A DNA stretch of 64,000 nt from Rhodobacteraceae bacterium HLUCCA12 (GCA_001314715.1 LJSV01000001.1:343961-407960); one strand, 5' to 3'; shown: positions 7,464 to 17,233, counted from the stretch's first letter. The notes: generated by a model from the letters alone, not told the origin. Program-made: numbers and translations.

Positions 7464-10319
7464 ATGCCCCTTGCCCTGATCGCAGCCCTTCCCTTTCTGG
7501 GTGCGCTGCTGCCCGGCCTGATGATCCGTGCCGGGCGCAACAGTTGTGCAACCGCAACCTTTGCCACCACCGCGCTGGCCCTTCTGGGCATCCTGCTGCA
7601 CGCTCCGGCGGTCCTGCGCGGCGAGGTGATCACCCAAGGGTTCGACTGGCTGCCGGGCCTTGGGCTGAACGTCAATTTCATGCTCGACGGGCTGGGGATG
7701 CTGTTTGCGATCCTGATCCTGGGGATCGGCCTGCTGATCATCCTTTATGCCCGCTTCTACCTGTCGAAATCTGACCCGATGGGGCAGTTCTATACCTATC
7801 TGCTGCTGTTTCAGGGCGCGATGGTGGGCATCGTTCTGTCCGACAACATCCTGCTTTTGCTGATCTTCTGGGAGCTGACATCGCTGTCGTCGTTCCTGCT
7901 GATCGGCTATTGGAAGCATCTGCCCGAAGGCCGGCAGGGCGCGCGCATGGCCCTGGCCGTGACCGGCATGGGCGGGCTGGCGATGATCGGCGGCATGCTG
8001 ATTTTGGGCGATATCGCCGGCAGCTATGACATCTCGGTCATCCTGACGCAAAAGGACGCGATCCAGGCCTCGCCGCTATACCTGCCGGCGCTGATCCTGA
8101 TCCTTCTGGGCGCGTTCACGAAATCGGCGCAGTTCCCGTTCCATTTCTGGCTGCCGCATGCGATGGCCGCGCCGACGCCGGTTTCGGCCTATCTGCACTC
8201 GGCCACGATGGTCAAGGCCGGGCTGTTCCTGATGGCTCGGCTTTGGCCGGTCCTGTCGGGCACCGACGCGTGGTTCTATCTGGTTACCGGGGCGGGCCTG
8301 ATCACGATGGTTCTGGGCGCGGTGATCGCGCTGTTCAAGGACGATCTGAAGGCCCTTCTGGCGTTTTCGACGGTCAGCCACCTGGGGCTGGTGACGATGC
8401 TTCTGGGCATGGGCACGCAGGTTGCGGCGGTGGTGGCGGTGTTTCACATCATCAACCACGCCACGTTCAAGGCCGCGCTCTTCATGTCGGCCGGGATCGT
8501 CGATCACGAGGCGCATACCCGCGACATCAAGCGTCTGGGCGGCCTGCGCCACCTGATGCCGATCACCTTCACCATCGCCACGGTCGCGGGGCTGTCGATG
8601 GCCGGGATCCCGCTGTTCAACGGCTTCCTGTCGAAAGAAATGATGCTGGACCAGGCGTGGCAGACCGGGATGGTCGTGGCGGTGCTGGCGACGGTGGGCG
8701 CGCTGTTCTCGGTGGCGTATTCGTTCCGGTTCATCGCGCACACCTTCCTGGGCAAAACCCGCGACGACTATCCGGCCAGGCCGCACGACCCCGGTTTCGG
8801 GATGTGGGCGGCACCGGCGTTTCTGGCGGTGCTGGTCGTGTTGATCGGCCTCTTTCCCAAGACGATGGTGGGCCCGCTGGTGGCCACGGTGTCGCGGGCT
8901 GTCATCGGCAGCGAGGATCTGCCCTATTACTCGCTGGCGATCTGGCACGGCGTGAACCCGGCGCTGTTCATGTCGGTGGTTGCGGTCGGGCTGGGGCTGG
9001 GGCTGCTGCTGGCGTATGCCCCGCTGGCACGCCGCTGGGACGATGCCCGCCGCCCCGAGGCCAAGGTGATCTTTGACGCCATCGTCGAACGCTTTGCCGC
9101 GGGCTGCGCGCGCGGCTTGACGCTGGCGCTGCACGACGGGGCGATGACGCGCTATCTGGCGATCTTCACGGCCGCCGTGGTCGCCTTTGGCCTTTGGGCC
9201 TTTGTCGGCGCCCCGCACGAGGCGGGCACGCGCGCCCTGCTGCCGGTGCCTGCGCTGCCGGTCGTGGCCTTTGTGCTGCTGGCGGTGGCAACCGTGCTGC
9301 TGGTGGCGATCCATCGCCAGCGGTTCCTGTCGCTGATCGTGATCTCGATCATCGGGATCGTGGTCGCGCTGGGTTTCATCTATTTCTCGGCGCCCGACCT
9401 GGCGATGACGCAGTTGACCGTCGAGGTGGTGACAATCATCCTGTTGCTTCTGGCGCTGAATTACCTGCCGCGCGAAACCCCGGCCGAAAGCTCGTCGTTG
9501 CGGCGGCTGCGCGACGGGGTGATCGCGGTGGCCGCCGGCATCGGGGCGACCGCGCTGACCTATGCCATTCTGGTGCGCGATCTGTCGATCCCGTCGATTT
9601 CGGGCTATCACCTGGAGAATTCCTATACCGGGGGCGGCGGCAACAACGTAGTCAACGTGATCCTGGTCGATTTCCGCGGCTACGACACGATGGGCGAGAT
9701 CATCGTTCTGGGCATCGCCGCGCTGACGATCTTTGCGCTGGTCGAGGGGTTGCTGCAAGGCCCGGCCTCGCGCTTTCTGGCCAACCGCAAGCCCGACCTG
9801 CCGGTCGCCCATGACCGCCACCCGCTGATGATGGTCGTGGCCACGCGCGTGGCGCTGCCGATCGCGCTGACGGTGGGGGTCTATATCTTCTTGCGCGGCC
9901 ATAACGAACCCGGCGGCGGCTTCATCGCCGGGCTGGTCGTGGCGATTGCGCTGTTGATGCAATACATGGCTTCGGGTTTCGCCTGGAGCCAGGCGCGCCG
10001 GCATGTCGATTACCACGCGCTGATTTCGGTCGGGGTGCTGTTTGCCGTGCTGACCGGCGTGGCCTCGTGGGTTTTCGGCGCGCCCTTCCTGACCTCGACC
10101 AACGAATATGTGACGCTCTGGCCGCTGTCACCGGTGCATCTGACCAGCGCGATCCCGTTCGACCTGGGCGTCTTTCTGACGGTGGTGGGGTCGGTCATGC
10201 TGGCGCTGGCCTCGTTGAGCCGGATCGGGCGGCGCGCGGGCGAGGGGGTGAACCTGTCGCCGATGGATGTGGACCCGCGCGACGCCCCCGCGCCCGACAC
10301 CGACAGGGAGACCCATTGA
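7464..10319 (+). CDS. mrpA: Mrp/Pha cation-proton antiporter, fused subunit A plus B
   Basis: A 951-residue polytopic membrane protein. The N-terminal two thirds match MrpA, a relative of complex I subunit NuoL, with the conserved glutamate near residue 137 (IFWELTSLSS) and lysine near 220 (TKSAQFPFHFWLPHA). The last part is MrpB-like, from about residue 780 (RVALPIALTVGVYIFLRGHN). Alphaproteobacteria commonly carry this AB fusion (PhaAB). Together with subunits C-G it exports Na+ or K+ in exchange for protons. The ATG at 7464 has GGAAG nine bases upstream. Its TGA overlaps the mrpC ATG. Confidence 0.93.
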   Translation: MPLALIAALPFLGALLPGLMIRAGRNSCATATFATTALALLGILLHAPAVLRGEVITQGFDWLPGLGLNVNFMLDGLGMLFAILILGIGLLIILYARFYLSKSDPMGQFYTYLLLFQGAMVGIVLSDNILLLLIFWELTSLSSFLLIGYWKHLPEGRQGARMALAVTGMGGLAMIGGMLILGDIAGSYDISVILTQKDAIQASPLYLPALILILLGAFTKSAQFPFHFWLPHAMAAPTPVSAYLHSATMVKAGLFLMARLWPVLSGTDAWFYLVTGAGLITMVLGAVIALFKDDLKALLAFSTVSHLGLVTMLLGMGTQVAAVVAVFHIINHATFKAALFMSAGIVDHEAHTRDIKRLGGLRHLMPITFTIATVAGLSMAGIPLFNGFLSKEMMLDQAWQTGMVVAVLATVGALFSVAYSFRFIAHTFLGKTRDDYPARPHDPGFGMWAAPAFLAVLVVLIGLFPKTMVGPLVATVSRAVIGSEDLPYYSLAIWHGVNPALFMSVVAVGLGLGLLLAYAPLARRWDDARRPEAKVIFDAIVERFAAGCARGLTLALHDGAMTRYLAIFTAAVVAFGLWAFVGAPHEAGTRALLPVPALPVVAFVLLAVATVLLVAIHRQRFLSLIVISIIGIVVALGFIYFSAPDLAMTQLTVEVVTIILLLLALNYLPRETPAESSSLRRLRDGVIAVAAGIGATALTYAILVRDLSIPSISGYHLENSYTGGGGNNVVNVILVDFRGYDTMGEIIVLGIAALTIFALVEGLLQGPASRFLANRKPDLPVAHDRHPLMMVVATRVALPIALTVGVYIFLRGHNEPGGGFIAGLVVAIALLMQYMASGFAWSQARRHVDYHALISVGVLFAVLTGVASWVFGAPFLTSTNEYVTLWPLSPVHLTSAIPFDLGVFLTVVGSVMLALASLSRIGRRAGEGVNLSPMDVDPRDAPAPDTDRETH

Positions 10320-10666
10320 TGGAATTTCTCGTTGCCGCCGCAATCGGCATCCTGACCGCGGGCGGGGTCTACCTGATGTTGCGCCTGCGCACCTTTCCGG
10401 TCGTTCTAGGCCTGTCGCTTCTGACTTACGCGGTGAATTCCTTTCTGTTTGCCAGCGGCCGGCTGGTGCTGGACGCGCCGCCGGTGCTGGGTGCGGGCGA
10501 GACCTATACAGACCCGTTGCCGCAGGCGCTGGTTCTGACTGCCATCGTCATCGCCTTCGGCATGACGGCGCTGGTGGTGATCCTGGCGCTGGGGGCGTAT
10601 CTGAACGCCGGCACGGATGCGCTGGATATCGACAAGCCCGAACCCCGCAACCCGTCCGACCGCTGA
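10319..10666 (+). CDS. mrpC: Mrp antiporter subunit C
   Basis: A 115-residue protein with three hydrophobic segments, related to complex I subunit NuoK, as expected for MrpC/PhaC (GVYLMLRLRTFPVVLGLSLL and QALVLTAIVIAFGMTALVVI). It starts inside the mrpA stop (TGATG, 1-bp overlap), so translation is coupled. It is an obligate part of the multisubunit antiporter in the cytoplasmic membrane. Confidence 0.92.
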   Translation: MEFLVAAAIGILTAGGVYLMLRLRTFPVVLGLSLLTYAVNSFLFASGRLVLDAPPVLGAGETYTDPLPQALVLTAIVIAFGMTALVVILALGAYLNAGTDALDIDKPEPRNPSDR

Positions 10667-10678
10667 GGGAGAGCATTG

Positions 10679-12259
10679 GTGTTACACTGGATCGTTGCCC
10701 CGATCGTTCTGCCTGCGCTGGTCGCGCCGATCATCGCGCTGGCGATGCGCCACGACCTGGTGTTGCAGCGCGTCTTTTCGCTGGCCTCGACATCGGCGCT
10801 GGTGCTGATCGCCGCCGCGCTGTTTCAGGCGGCCGCGACGGGGGCGGTCGAATCCTATGAGATCGGTTCCTGGCCGGCGCCCTTCGGCATCGTCCTGGTG
10901 CTGGACCGACTGTCCGCGCTGATGGTGACCCTGACCGCCGTGCTGGCGCTGGTGGTGCTGGCCTATGCCGTCGCATCGGGCTGGGATGCGCGCGGACGCC
11001 ATTTTCATGCGCTCTACCAGTTCCAGCTCATGGGGCTGTTCGGGGCGATGCTGACGGGCGACATCTTCAACCTGTTCGTCTTTTTCGAGATCCTTCTGAT
11101 TGCCAGCTACGGGCTGATGATCCATGGCGGCGGGCGGATGCGGCTGCGCGGCGGGGTGCAGTATGTGGTGTTCAACCTCGCGGGCTCGACGCTGTTTCTG
11201 TTCGCGCTTGGCACGATCTATGGCGTCATGGGCACGCTGAACATGGCCGACATGGCGGTGCGCGCCGCCGAATTGCCCCCCGGTGACAGCGGGCTGTTGC
11301 GGGTGGCGGCGGCGCTGCTGCTTCTGGTCTTCGTGCTCAAGGGGGCGGTGCTGCCGCTGCATTTCTGGCTGCCCAACACCTATGCGCTGGCCCCGGCACC
11401 GGTGGCGGCGCTGTTTGCGGTCATGACCAAGGTCGGCGCCTATTCGGTGATCCGGGTCTATACGCTGGTCTTTCACCCTGAGCTTGAGGCAACCGGAACC
11501 ATGATCGCCGACATCCTGATTCCGGCCGCGCTGCTGACGCTGGCGGTGGGCATGATCGGGGTTCTGGCGGGGGGCACCCTGGCGCGGGTCGTGGCCTTCG
11601 CCGCCATCGGCTCGATGGGCACGCTGTTTCTGGCCATCGGTGCCTTCACGCCGCAGGCGACGGCGGCGGCGGTCTATTACCTAGTGCATTCGACGCTGGC
11701 CGCCGCGGCGCTGTTTCTGATCGTCGATCAGATCCGCGCGCGGCTGGGCAGCAGCGCGCTGGTCGCGCAACCACCGATGGCCAGTGGCGGGCTGGTCGCG
11801 GCGCTGTTTTTTGGCGCCGCCATTGCCATGGCCGGGATGCCGCCGCTGTCGGGGTTCGTCGGCAAGCTTCTAGTGATGGACGCGCTGCGCGCGCACCCGC
11901 TCTGGATCTGGATCTGGGCCACGATCCTGATCACCTCGCTGATCAGCGTCGTCGGCTTTGCGCGCGCGGGCTCGACCCTGTTCTGGATGGCGCATGACGC
12001 GGGCACACCGATGCCGCCACCCGACGCCGAGGCGCGCGTCAACCGGATCGAGGACCAGGTGCACCCCGGCGCGGCACTTGCCAGCATCGGCGCGATGCTG
12101 GGCCTGATCGTGGCGCTAACGGTTCTGGCCGGGCCGATGATGCGCCAGGCCGAGGCCACCGCCGCGCAACTGCACGACCGGCAAGCCTATATCGAAGCAG
12201 TCCTTGGGCCGGCGCCGACGGCGAACCCGAACCCGCAAGCCGCGGACGAGGAGAGATGA
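10679..12259 (+). CDS. mrpD: Mrp antiporter subunit D
   Basis: A 526-residue membrane protein homologous to complex I NuoM/N and MrpD, with the conserved channel motif KGAVLPLHFWLPNTYALAPA. It contributes to the proton path of the antiporter. I chose the GTG at 10679, because GGAG at 10668-10671 lies seven bases ahead; a TTG at 10676 is the alternative and adds one residue. The gene lies 12 bp after mrpC and one base before mrpE. Confidence 0.92.
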   Translation: MLHWIVAPIVLPALVAPIIALAMRHDLVLQRVFSLASTSALVLIAAALFQAAATGAVESYEIGSWPAPFGIVLVLDRLSALMVTLTAVLALVVLAYAVASGWDARGRHFHALYQFQLMGLFGAMLTGDIFNLFVFFEILLIASYGLMIHGGGRMRLRGGVQYVVFNLAGSTLFLFALGTIYGVMGTLNMADMAVRAAELPPGDSGLLRVAAALLLLVFVLKGAVLPLHFWLPNTYALAPAPVAALFAVMTKVGAYSVIRVYTLVFHPELEATGTMIADILIPAALLTLAVGMIGVLAGGTLARVVAFAAIGSMGTLFLAIGAFTPQATAAAVYYLVHSTLAAAALFLIVDQIRARLGSSALVAQPPMASGGLVAALFFGAAIAMAGMPPLSGFVGKLLVMDALRAHPLWIWIWATILITSLISVVGFARAGSTLFWMAHDAGTPMPPPDAEARVNRIEDQVHPGAALASIGAMLGLIVALTVLAGPMMRQAEATAAQLHDRQAYIEAVLGPAPTANPNPQAADEER

Positions 12260-12260
12260 C

Positions 12261-12758
12261 ATGACGCTGTTTCACAAGGTCTTTCCGCATCCCGTCCTGT
12301 CGCTGAGCCTGGTGGTGATCTGGGTCCTGCTGGTCAATACCGTGACCCTGAACGCGGTGGTGTTCGGCGCCATTCTGGGGCTGGTGCTGCCGCAACTGAC
12401 GCGCGCCTACTGGCCCAACGCGCCGCGACTGCGCAGCCCGCTGCGCATCGCCGGATATGTTCTGGTGGTGTTGTGGGATATCGTCGTCGCCAATGTCGAG
12501 GTCGCGCTGATCATCCTTTTCAAACCGGAAGCCGCGCGGCGGCCCAACTGGGTCACCATCCCGCTGGAGCTGCGCTCGCCCGAGGCGATCACCGTCCTGG
12601 CGGGCACGATCACCATGACACCCGGCACCGTGTCCTGCGATCTGGCCGAGAATGGCCATGCCATCCTGGTACATTGCCTGCATGCGCCCGACCCCGATGC
12701 GGTGCGCGACCAGATCAAGCACCGGTACGAACGCCGCCTGAAGGAGATTTTCGAATGA
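12261..12758 (+). CDS. mrpE: Mrp antiporter subunit E
   Basis: A 165-residue protein with two N-terminal hydrophobic segments and a cytoplasmic domain containing the MrpE signature TITMTPGTVSCDLAENG. It belongs to the same antiporter complex. The ATG at 12261 follows GAGGAGAG by a short gap. Its TGA overlaps the mrpF start as ATGA. Confidence 0.92.
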   Translation: MTLFHKVFPHPVLSLSLVVIWVLLVNTVTLNAVVFGAILGLVLPQLTRAYWPNAPRLRSPLRIAGYVLVVLWDIVVANVEVALIILFKPEAARRPNWVTIPLELRSPEAITVLAGTITMTPGTVSCDLAENGHAILVHCLHAPDPDAVRDQIKHRYERRLKEIFE

Positions 12759-13024
12759 TCACCTATGCGCTGTTCTTTGCCTTCGCCTGTTTCGGGCTTG
12801 CGCTGCTGCTGAACCTCTATCGCGTGACGGTGGGGCCGAACACCAGCGACCGGATCCTGGCGCTGGATACCATGGTCATCAACGTGATCGCGCTGTTGAT
12901 CCTTTATGGCATCCTGCGCGGCACGGCGGTCTATTTCGAGGCGTCGATGCTGTTTGCGATGGTCGGGTTCGTCTCGACGGTTGCTTATTGCCGTTACCTG
13001 CTGCGCGGCGGCATCATCGAATAG
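12755..13024 (+). CDS. mrpF: Mrp antiporter subunit F
   Basis: An 89-residue protein with three hydrophobic segments and the MrpF motif YRVTVGPNTSDRILALDTM. It overlaps mrpE by 4 bp. Size and order are as expected for the A-B-C-D-E-F-G set. Confidence 0.92.
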   Translation: MITYALFFAFACFGLALLLNLYRVTVGPNTSDRILALDTMVINVIALLILYGILRGTAVYFEASMLFAMVGFVSTVAYCRYLLRGGIIE

Positions 13025-13033
13025 GAGGGGGCG

Positions 13034-13435
13034 ATGGAACTCTGGGCGGAAATCGTGATCTCGGCGCTGCTGGTCGTGGCGGGCTTTTTCGGCATCGTCG
13101 GGTCGTTCGGGCTGGTGCGGCTGGGCGATGCCATGTCGCGGCTACACGCCCCGACCAAGGCCACGACGCTGGGTGTCGGCAGCGTGCTGATCGCATCGAT
13201 GATATATTTCTTTGCCGCCGACGGGACCGTGTCGGCGCATGAATTGATGATCTCGCTGTTTCTGTTCCTGACCGCGCCCATCACCGCGCATTTCATCGCC
13301 AAGGTCCATTTGCACCTCCACGAACGCCCGCAAAGCCTGCCCCGGCCGGCCGACGATCTGGAATGGGCCGGTTTCACCGCCGAGGCACCGACGCGCGGCC
13401 TGCGCAAGCCCGAGCCCGAAACCCCGGCCGACTGA
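13034..13435 (+). CDS. mrpG: Mrp antiporter subunit G
   Basis: A 133-residue protein: three hydrophobic segments with the MrpG motif GSFGLVRLGDAMSRLHAPTK, then a hydrophilic tail of about 40 residues rich in proline and glutamate. It completes the seven-subunit antiporter operon, nine bases after mrpF. A good ribosome site (AGGAGGGGGCG) precedes the ATG. Confidence 0.92.
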   Translation: MELWAEIVISALLVVAGFFGIVGSFGLVRLGDAMSRLHAPTKATTLGVGSVLIASMIYFFAADGTVSAHELMISLFLFLTAPITAHFIAKVHLHLHERPQSLPRPADDLEWAGFTAEAPTRGLRKPEPETPAD

Positions 13436-13478
13436 CCGCGCCTTGCCGGCCGGACGACGGGCGCGGCGGGCGGAGCGT

Positions 13479-13874
13479 CTATTGACCCTGGCGCACCTTC
13501 AGCAGATCGCGGATCTCGGCCAGCAGTTCTTCCTGCGTGGGGCCTGCGGGCACTTCGGCGGCGGGCTCGGCCTCCTTGCGGGCGGTGGCCTCTTTCACAC
13601 GGTTGACGGTGCGCACCAGCAGGAACACGACCCAGGCAACGATCAGGAAATTGATCAATGCGTTGATGAAGTTGCCATACATGAACTGCGCGTCGCCGAG
13701 CCCGACACTGAGCGCGCTGAAATCGACCCCGCCGATAAAGAGCCCGATCAGCGGATTGATCAGATCGTTGACCAGCGATGTGACGATGGCAGTGAAAGCG
13801 ACCCCGATGATGATGCCGACGGCCATGTCCATGACATTCCCGCGGGCGATGAAATCCCTGAATTCCCTGATCAT
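13479..13874 (-). CDS. mscL: Large-conductance mechanosensitive channel MscL
   Basis: A 131-residue membrane protein that opens under membrane tension and releases solutes during osmotic downshift. The MscL signature is clear at the N-terminus ([20 protein letters not shown]), with a second membrane helix near residues 65-90 and a charged C-terminal helix ([12 protein letters not shown]). The start is the ATG at 13874; the frame is open nine codons further but the family begins here. It is convergent with the Mrp operon. Confidence 0.95.
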   Translation of the reverse strand: MIREFRDFIARGNVMDMAVGIIIGVAFTAIVTSLVNDLINPLIGLFIGGVDFSALSVGLGDAQFMYGNFINALINFLIVAWVVFLLVRTVNRVKEATARKEAEPAAEVPAGPTQEELLAEIRDLLKVRQGQ

Positions 13875-14079
13875 TCCTGTCTCTTTTCTGATTTGCGGCA
13901 CGAATCGCCTTGCGGCGCGACGACAAAGCTTAGGTCGGCTCTGCCCCTGTGCGAAGCGGTTTGTTCACATGTTGCGCATTCGCGCCCCGGCGGGCCACGA
14001 TCGGGCCGGTTGCAGTTGCCAACACCGATGAACCTGTGGCAAGACAGGGCCGACCGATGCAGCCACAAGAGCCCCCAGG

Positions 14080-14733
14080 ATGACCGATTTCGCCACCCGC
14101 CGCATGATGATGGTCGATACGCAGGTGCGCCCCTCGGATGTCACGAAATTTCCCATTCTCGACGCGATGCTGAACGTTCCGCGCGAATTGTTCGTGCCCA
14201 CCGCGATGATCGAGGCCGCCTATGTCGGCGAAACGCTTGAGATCGCGCCGGGCCGCGTGCTGCTGGAGCCGCGCACCCTGGCCAAGATGCTGGATGGTCT
14301 GGACCTGCAAGGCAATGAACTCGTGCTCGATATCGGTGCCGGGCTGGGCTATTCCAGCGCCGTAATGGCCCGTCTGGCCGAGGCCGTGATCGCCGTCGAA
14401 CCCGACGAATCGCTGGCCAAAGATGCCGAGGCCGCGCTGGAAGCCGCTGGTGCCAGCAATGTCGTCGTCGAACGTCAGGCCCTGGCCGAAGGCGCGCCGC
14501 GTCATGGCCCCTATGACGCGATCGTGGTTCAGGGCGGGGTCGAAACCTTTCCGCCTGCCCTTGAGGATCAGTTGAAGGAAGGCGGCCGCGTCATGGCCGT
14601 GTTCATGGACGGCGCCCTGGGCGTGGTGCGCGTCGGCGTCAAGCGTCAGGGGGCAATCCGGTGGATGGATGCCTTCAACGCCGCTGCCCCGGTGCTGGAG
14701 GGGTTCGGCAAGGAAAAGGCCTTCGCACTGTAG
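14080..14733 (+). CDS. pcm: Protein-L-isoaspartate O-methyltransferase family protein
   Basis: A 217-residue SAM-dependent methyltransferase of the PCMT family. The nucleotide-binding motif LVLDIGAGLGYSSAV lies near residues 81-95, and the N-terminal part (RRMMMVDTQVRPSDV) resembles alphaproteobacterial members. The enzyme would methylate isoaspartyl residues for repair of damaged proteins. Alphaproteobacterial paralogues next to tolC are common and their true substrate is less clear. It lies 76 bp upstream of the tolC-like gene in the same direction. Confidence 0.85.
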   Translation: MTDFATRRMMMVDTQVRPSDVTKFPILDAMLNVPRELFVPTAMIEAAYVGETLEIAPGRVLLEPRTLAKMLDGLDLQGNELVLDIGAGLGYSSAVMARLAEAVIAVEPDESLAKDAEAALEAAGASNVVVERQALAEGAPRHGPYDAIVVQGGVETFPPALEDQLKEGGRVMAVFMDGALGVVRVGVKRQGAIRWMDAFNAAAPVLEGFGKEKAFAL

Positions 14734-14809
14734 GCCGCGCCGCGCTGTCGCCCGGCAGCACGAACCGCAGAAACTGAAATTGTGCGCGGGCGCGCCTAGG
14801 AGGTCTGAT

Positions 14810-16261
14810 ATGCGAATGCGTCTTGCTGTGGGTATCCTGGCTCTGGCCGTCACGGTCGCGTCCGGCATGCCCGACCGGGCAGGGGCGCAGACCCTGGCGG
14901 ATACGCTGGTTGCCGCCTATCGCAATTCGAACCTGCTGGAACAGAACCGCGCGCTGCTGCGCGCCACCGACGAGGACGTGGTGCAGGCACGCGCCGAGCT
15001 TTTGCCGGTGGTCCAGTTCATCACCGGAGCGCAGGCCAACCGCCGGCGGGTCGAGATGCAGCAACCCGGCGTCGGCGCCGTGGCGACGACGACATCGTCG
15101 CGCCAGTTGAACTTCTCGCTTTCCGCCGAGATGCCGCTGGTCGATTTCGGGCGCGGGCAACTGGGCGTGCAGATCGCGCGCGAGCAGGTTCTGTCGGCGC
15201 GGGCCGGGCTGATCGCGGTGGAACAGGGTGTGCTGCTGCAAGCGGTGCAAGCCTATCTGAACCTGATCAGCGCCCGCGACACGACCGAGTTGCGGCGCAA
15301 CAATGTCGATGTGATCGGCCAGGAGGTGCGGGCCGCGCGCGAACGGTTCGAACTGGGCGATTCCACGCGCACCGATGTCGCCATCGCCGAGGCCCGTCTG
15401 GCGGCGGCGGAATCGGCCCTGTCGGCCGCCGAGGGCGATTTCAACGTGGCACGCGAGGCCTTCAACATGGCGGTCGGCCGGTATCCGGGCAACCTGCGCG
15501 ATGCGCCTCGCCTGCCGCGACTGCCCTCCAGCCTTGAAGCCGCGCTCGCCGCCGGGCGACGCAATCATCCCTCGATCGTTCAGGCGCAGCACGAGATTGC
15601 GGCCGCCGACCTGGTGGTCGAAACCGCAGGCCGGCAACGCATGGGCACGGTTACGGGCTCGCTGTCGGCGGGCATGATCGCCGAAACAGGGCGCACCGTG
15701 GGCGATGTGACGGCATCGGTCACATGGGGCGTCCCGATCTACAGCGGCGGGTCGATCAACTCGGCCGAGCGTCAGGCCATCGCCCGCCAGGAGGCTGCGC
15801 GCGCGGACCTCCATCAGACCGTTGCGCAGGTTCACGAGGCCGTGTCCGAGGCCTGGGCACAGCTTGAAGTGTCGCGCGCGCAGCTTGCCGCAAGCGACAC
15901 CCAGATCGAGGCATCGCGCACCGCTTACGAATCCGTGCGCGCCGAGGCCGAGTTCGGATCGCGTACCACGCTTGACGTGCTCAACGCCGAACAGGAATTG
16001 CGCGACGCGCAGGCCAACCGAATCTTTGCCAGCGCCTCGGTGCAGCTGGGCGCTTATGCACTGCTGGAAGCCATGGGCCAGTTGACGGTCGAGGCGCTGA
16101 ACCTCGGGATTCCGACCTATGACGTCGAGGCCTATTCGGCGGCCTTTTCAAATGCGCGCGCGCCCTCGGGCGAGCCGGCGACACGCGCGCGATCCGAACA
16201 GGGCGACCGCCTTGACCGGATCATGCACCGCGCGCCCGGCAACCTGAACCGGGGTCCGTGA
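14810..16261 (+). CDS. tolC: TolC family outer membrane protein
   Basis: A 483-residue outer membrane efflux protein with a signal peptide (MRMRLAVGILALAVTV, cleavage near GAQ-TL) and the two repeated halves of the TolC/OEP family, rich in long helices. It forms the trimeric outer membrane exit duct for type I secretion and multidrug pumps. The ATG at 14810 has a perfect AGGAGG seven bases upstream, while the open frame further upstream is the shadow of pcm. No pump or adaptor gene lies next to it. Confidence 0.9.
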   Translation: MRMRLAVGILALAVTVASGMPDRAGAQTLADTLVAAYRNSNLLEQNRALLRATDEDVVQARAELLPVVQFITGAQANRRRVEMQQPGVGAVATTTSSRQLNFSLSAEMPLVDFGRGQLGVQIAREQVLSARAGLIAVEQGVLLQAVQAYLNLISARDTTELRRNNVDVIGQEVRAARERFELGDSTRTDVAIAEARLAAAESALSAAEGDFNVAREAFNMAVGRYPGNLRDAPRLPRLPSSLEAALAAGRRNHPSIVQAQHEIAAADLVVETAGRQRMGTVTGSLSAGMIAETGRTVGDVTASVTWGVPIYSGGSINSAERQAIARQEAARADLHQTVAQVHEAVSEAWAQLEVSRAQLAASDTQIEASRTAYESVRAEAEFGSRTTLDVLNAEQELRDAQANRIFASASVQLGAYALLEAMGQLTVEALNLGIPTYDVEAYSAAFSNARAPSGEPATRARSEQGDRLDRIMHRAPGNLNRGP

Positions 16262-16390
16262 CCGGCGCCTTCCACGCGGCCCGGAACCGCTGTGTTGCCG
16301 TATCGAGAACCGGTTTGCACCGACAGGGCGGTTGTTTTGTGACCGTCTTGGCGCTATCCTTGCGGAAAAAACAGAACCAGAGGATCGGGC

Positions 16391-17167
16391 ATGTCAGAGG
16401 CAATGACCAACAGCGAGATCGAGGATGTTCTGACATCCATTCGTCGGCTGGTGGCGCAGGAACAGCGGCATGCCAGCGCGAATGCACCAGCGCCCTCGGG
16501 ACGGTTGGTGCTGACGCCGGCGCAACGCATCGATACGCCTGCGGAGGAAGGCGCCGTCGCGCCGCCGCATGAGCCGGCGGCGGATGCCGGGCAACCCGCT
16601 GCGGCGGATCAGGTGCAGGCCGACACCCCGCCCACGACATCCACCGACAGCGCCGATCCGGCCCCGAAGGACGCGGCGCAGGACGCCGCCGCAAACACCG
16701 CATCGCCCTTGTCGCCGCCGCCTGATTTCCGCCGGCTCGAAGCGACGATTGCCGAGCTTGAAGCGGCGGTATCGGCCAGCGGATCGGTGTTTGAACCCGA
16801 TTGCGGCGATGCCGGACCGGGGGCGCGCAGGACAGAGCCGTCGAATGTGACCGCGCTTTATGCCAAGCCCAGCTTCATTCATAATCCGCCCGCTGAGTCT
16901 GCGGCTATCAGCACGCAGACGACCGAGACGCAAGCCGCGCAGACCGCGTTGCCCGCTGCCGACAACGCGGCAGAGGTCGATCCCGCCGACGAGGACGACG
17001 GCGATCCGATCGAAACGGTGATCGATGAGGCGACGCTGCGCAGTCTGGTTGCCCAGATCGTGCGCGAGGAATTGCACGGGCAACTGGGCGAGCGGATCAC
17101 CTTGCAGGTGCGCAAGCTGGTGCGTAGCGAAATCGCCAAGGCGCTGGATTCGCGCAACTTGCTTTAA
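16391..17167 (+). CDS. PopZ-like polar organising protein (DUF2497 type)
   Basis: A 258-residue acidic protein with a short N-terminal helix (SEIEDVLTSIRRLVAQEQ), a long proline-, alanine- and acid-rich disordered middle, and a C-terminal helical block (LRSLVAQIVREELHGQLGER, then VRKLVRSEIAKAL). This is the layout of PopZ, the alphaproteobacterial polar scaffold for chromosome anchoring. Similarity is limited to the two ends, so the call is moderate. It is convergent with transketolase, with a strong hairpin between them. Confidence 0.6.
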   Translation: MSEAMTNSEIEDVLTSIRRLVAQEQRHASANAPAPSGRLVLTPAQRIDTPAEEGAVAPPHEPAADAGQPAAADQVQADTPPTTSTDSADPAPKDAAQDAAANTASPLSPPPDFRRLEATIAELEAAVSASGSVFEPDCGDAGPGARRTEPSNVTALYAKPSFIHNPPAESAAISTQTTETQAAQTALPAADNAAEVDPADEDDGDPIETVIDEATLRSLVAQIVREELHGQLGERITLQVRKLVRSEIAKALDSRNLL

Positions 17168-17195
17168 TCACGCGCCCCGGCGCCCAAGAATGCAA

Positions 17196-17226
17196 GCAAA
17201 CGCCGGGTTGCGAACCCGGCGTTTGC
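17196..17226. terminator. Long perfect hairpin between convergent genes
   Basis: A perfect 14-bp stem with a GCG loop (GCAAACGCCGGGTT pairing with its complement), placed between the popZ-like and transketolase stops. It probably ends both transcripts, although the run of T bases is short on either strand. Confidence 0.7.
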
Positions 17227-17233
17227 ATCTGCG

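Noticed and set aside
8076..10016. Minus-strand ORF of 646 codons antisense to mrpA
   Set aside because: A shadow of the mrpA frame, rich in Asp, Arg, Gln and His, with no recognisable fold.
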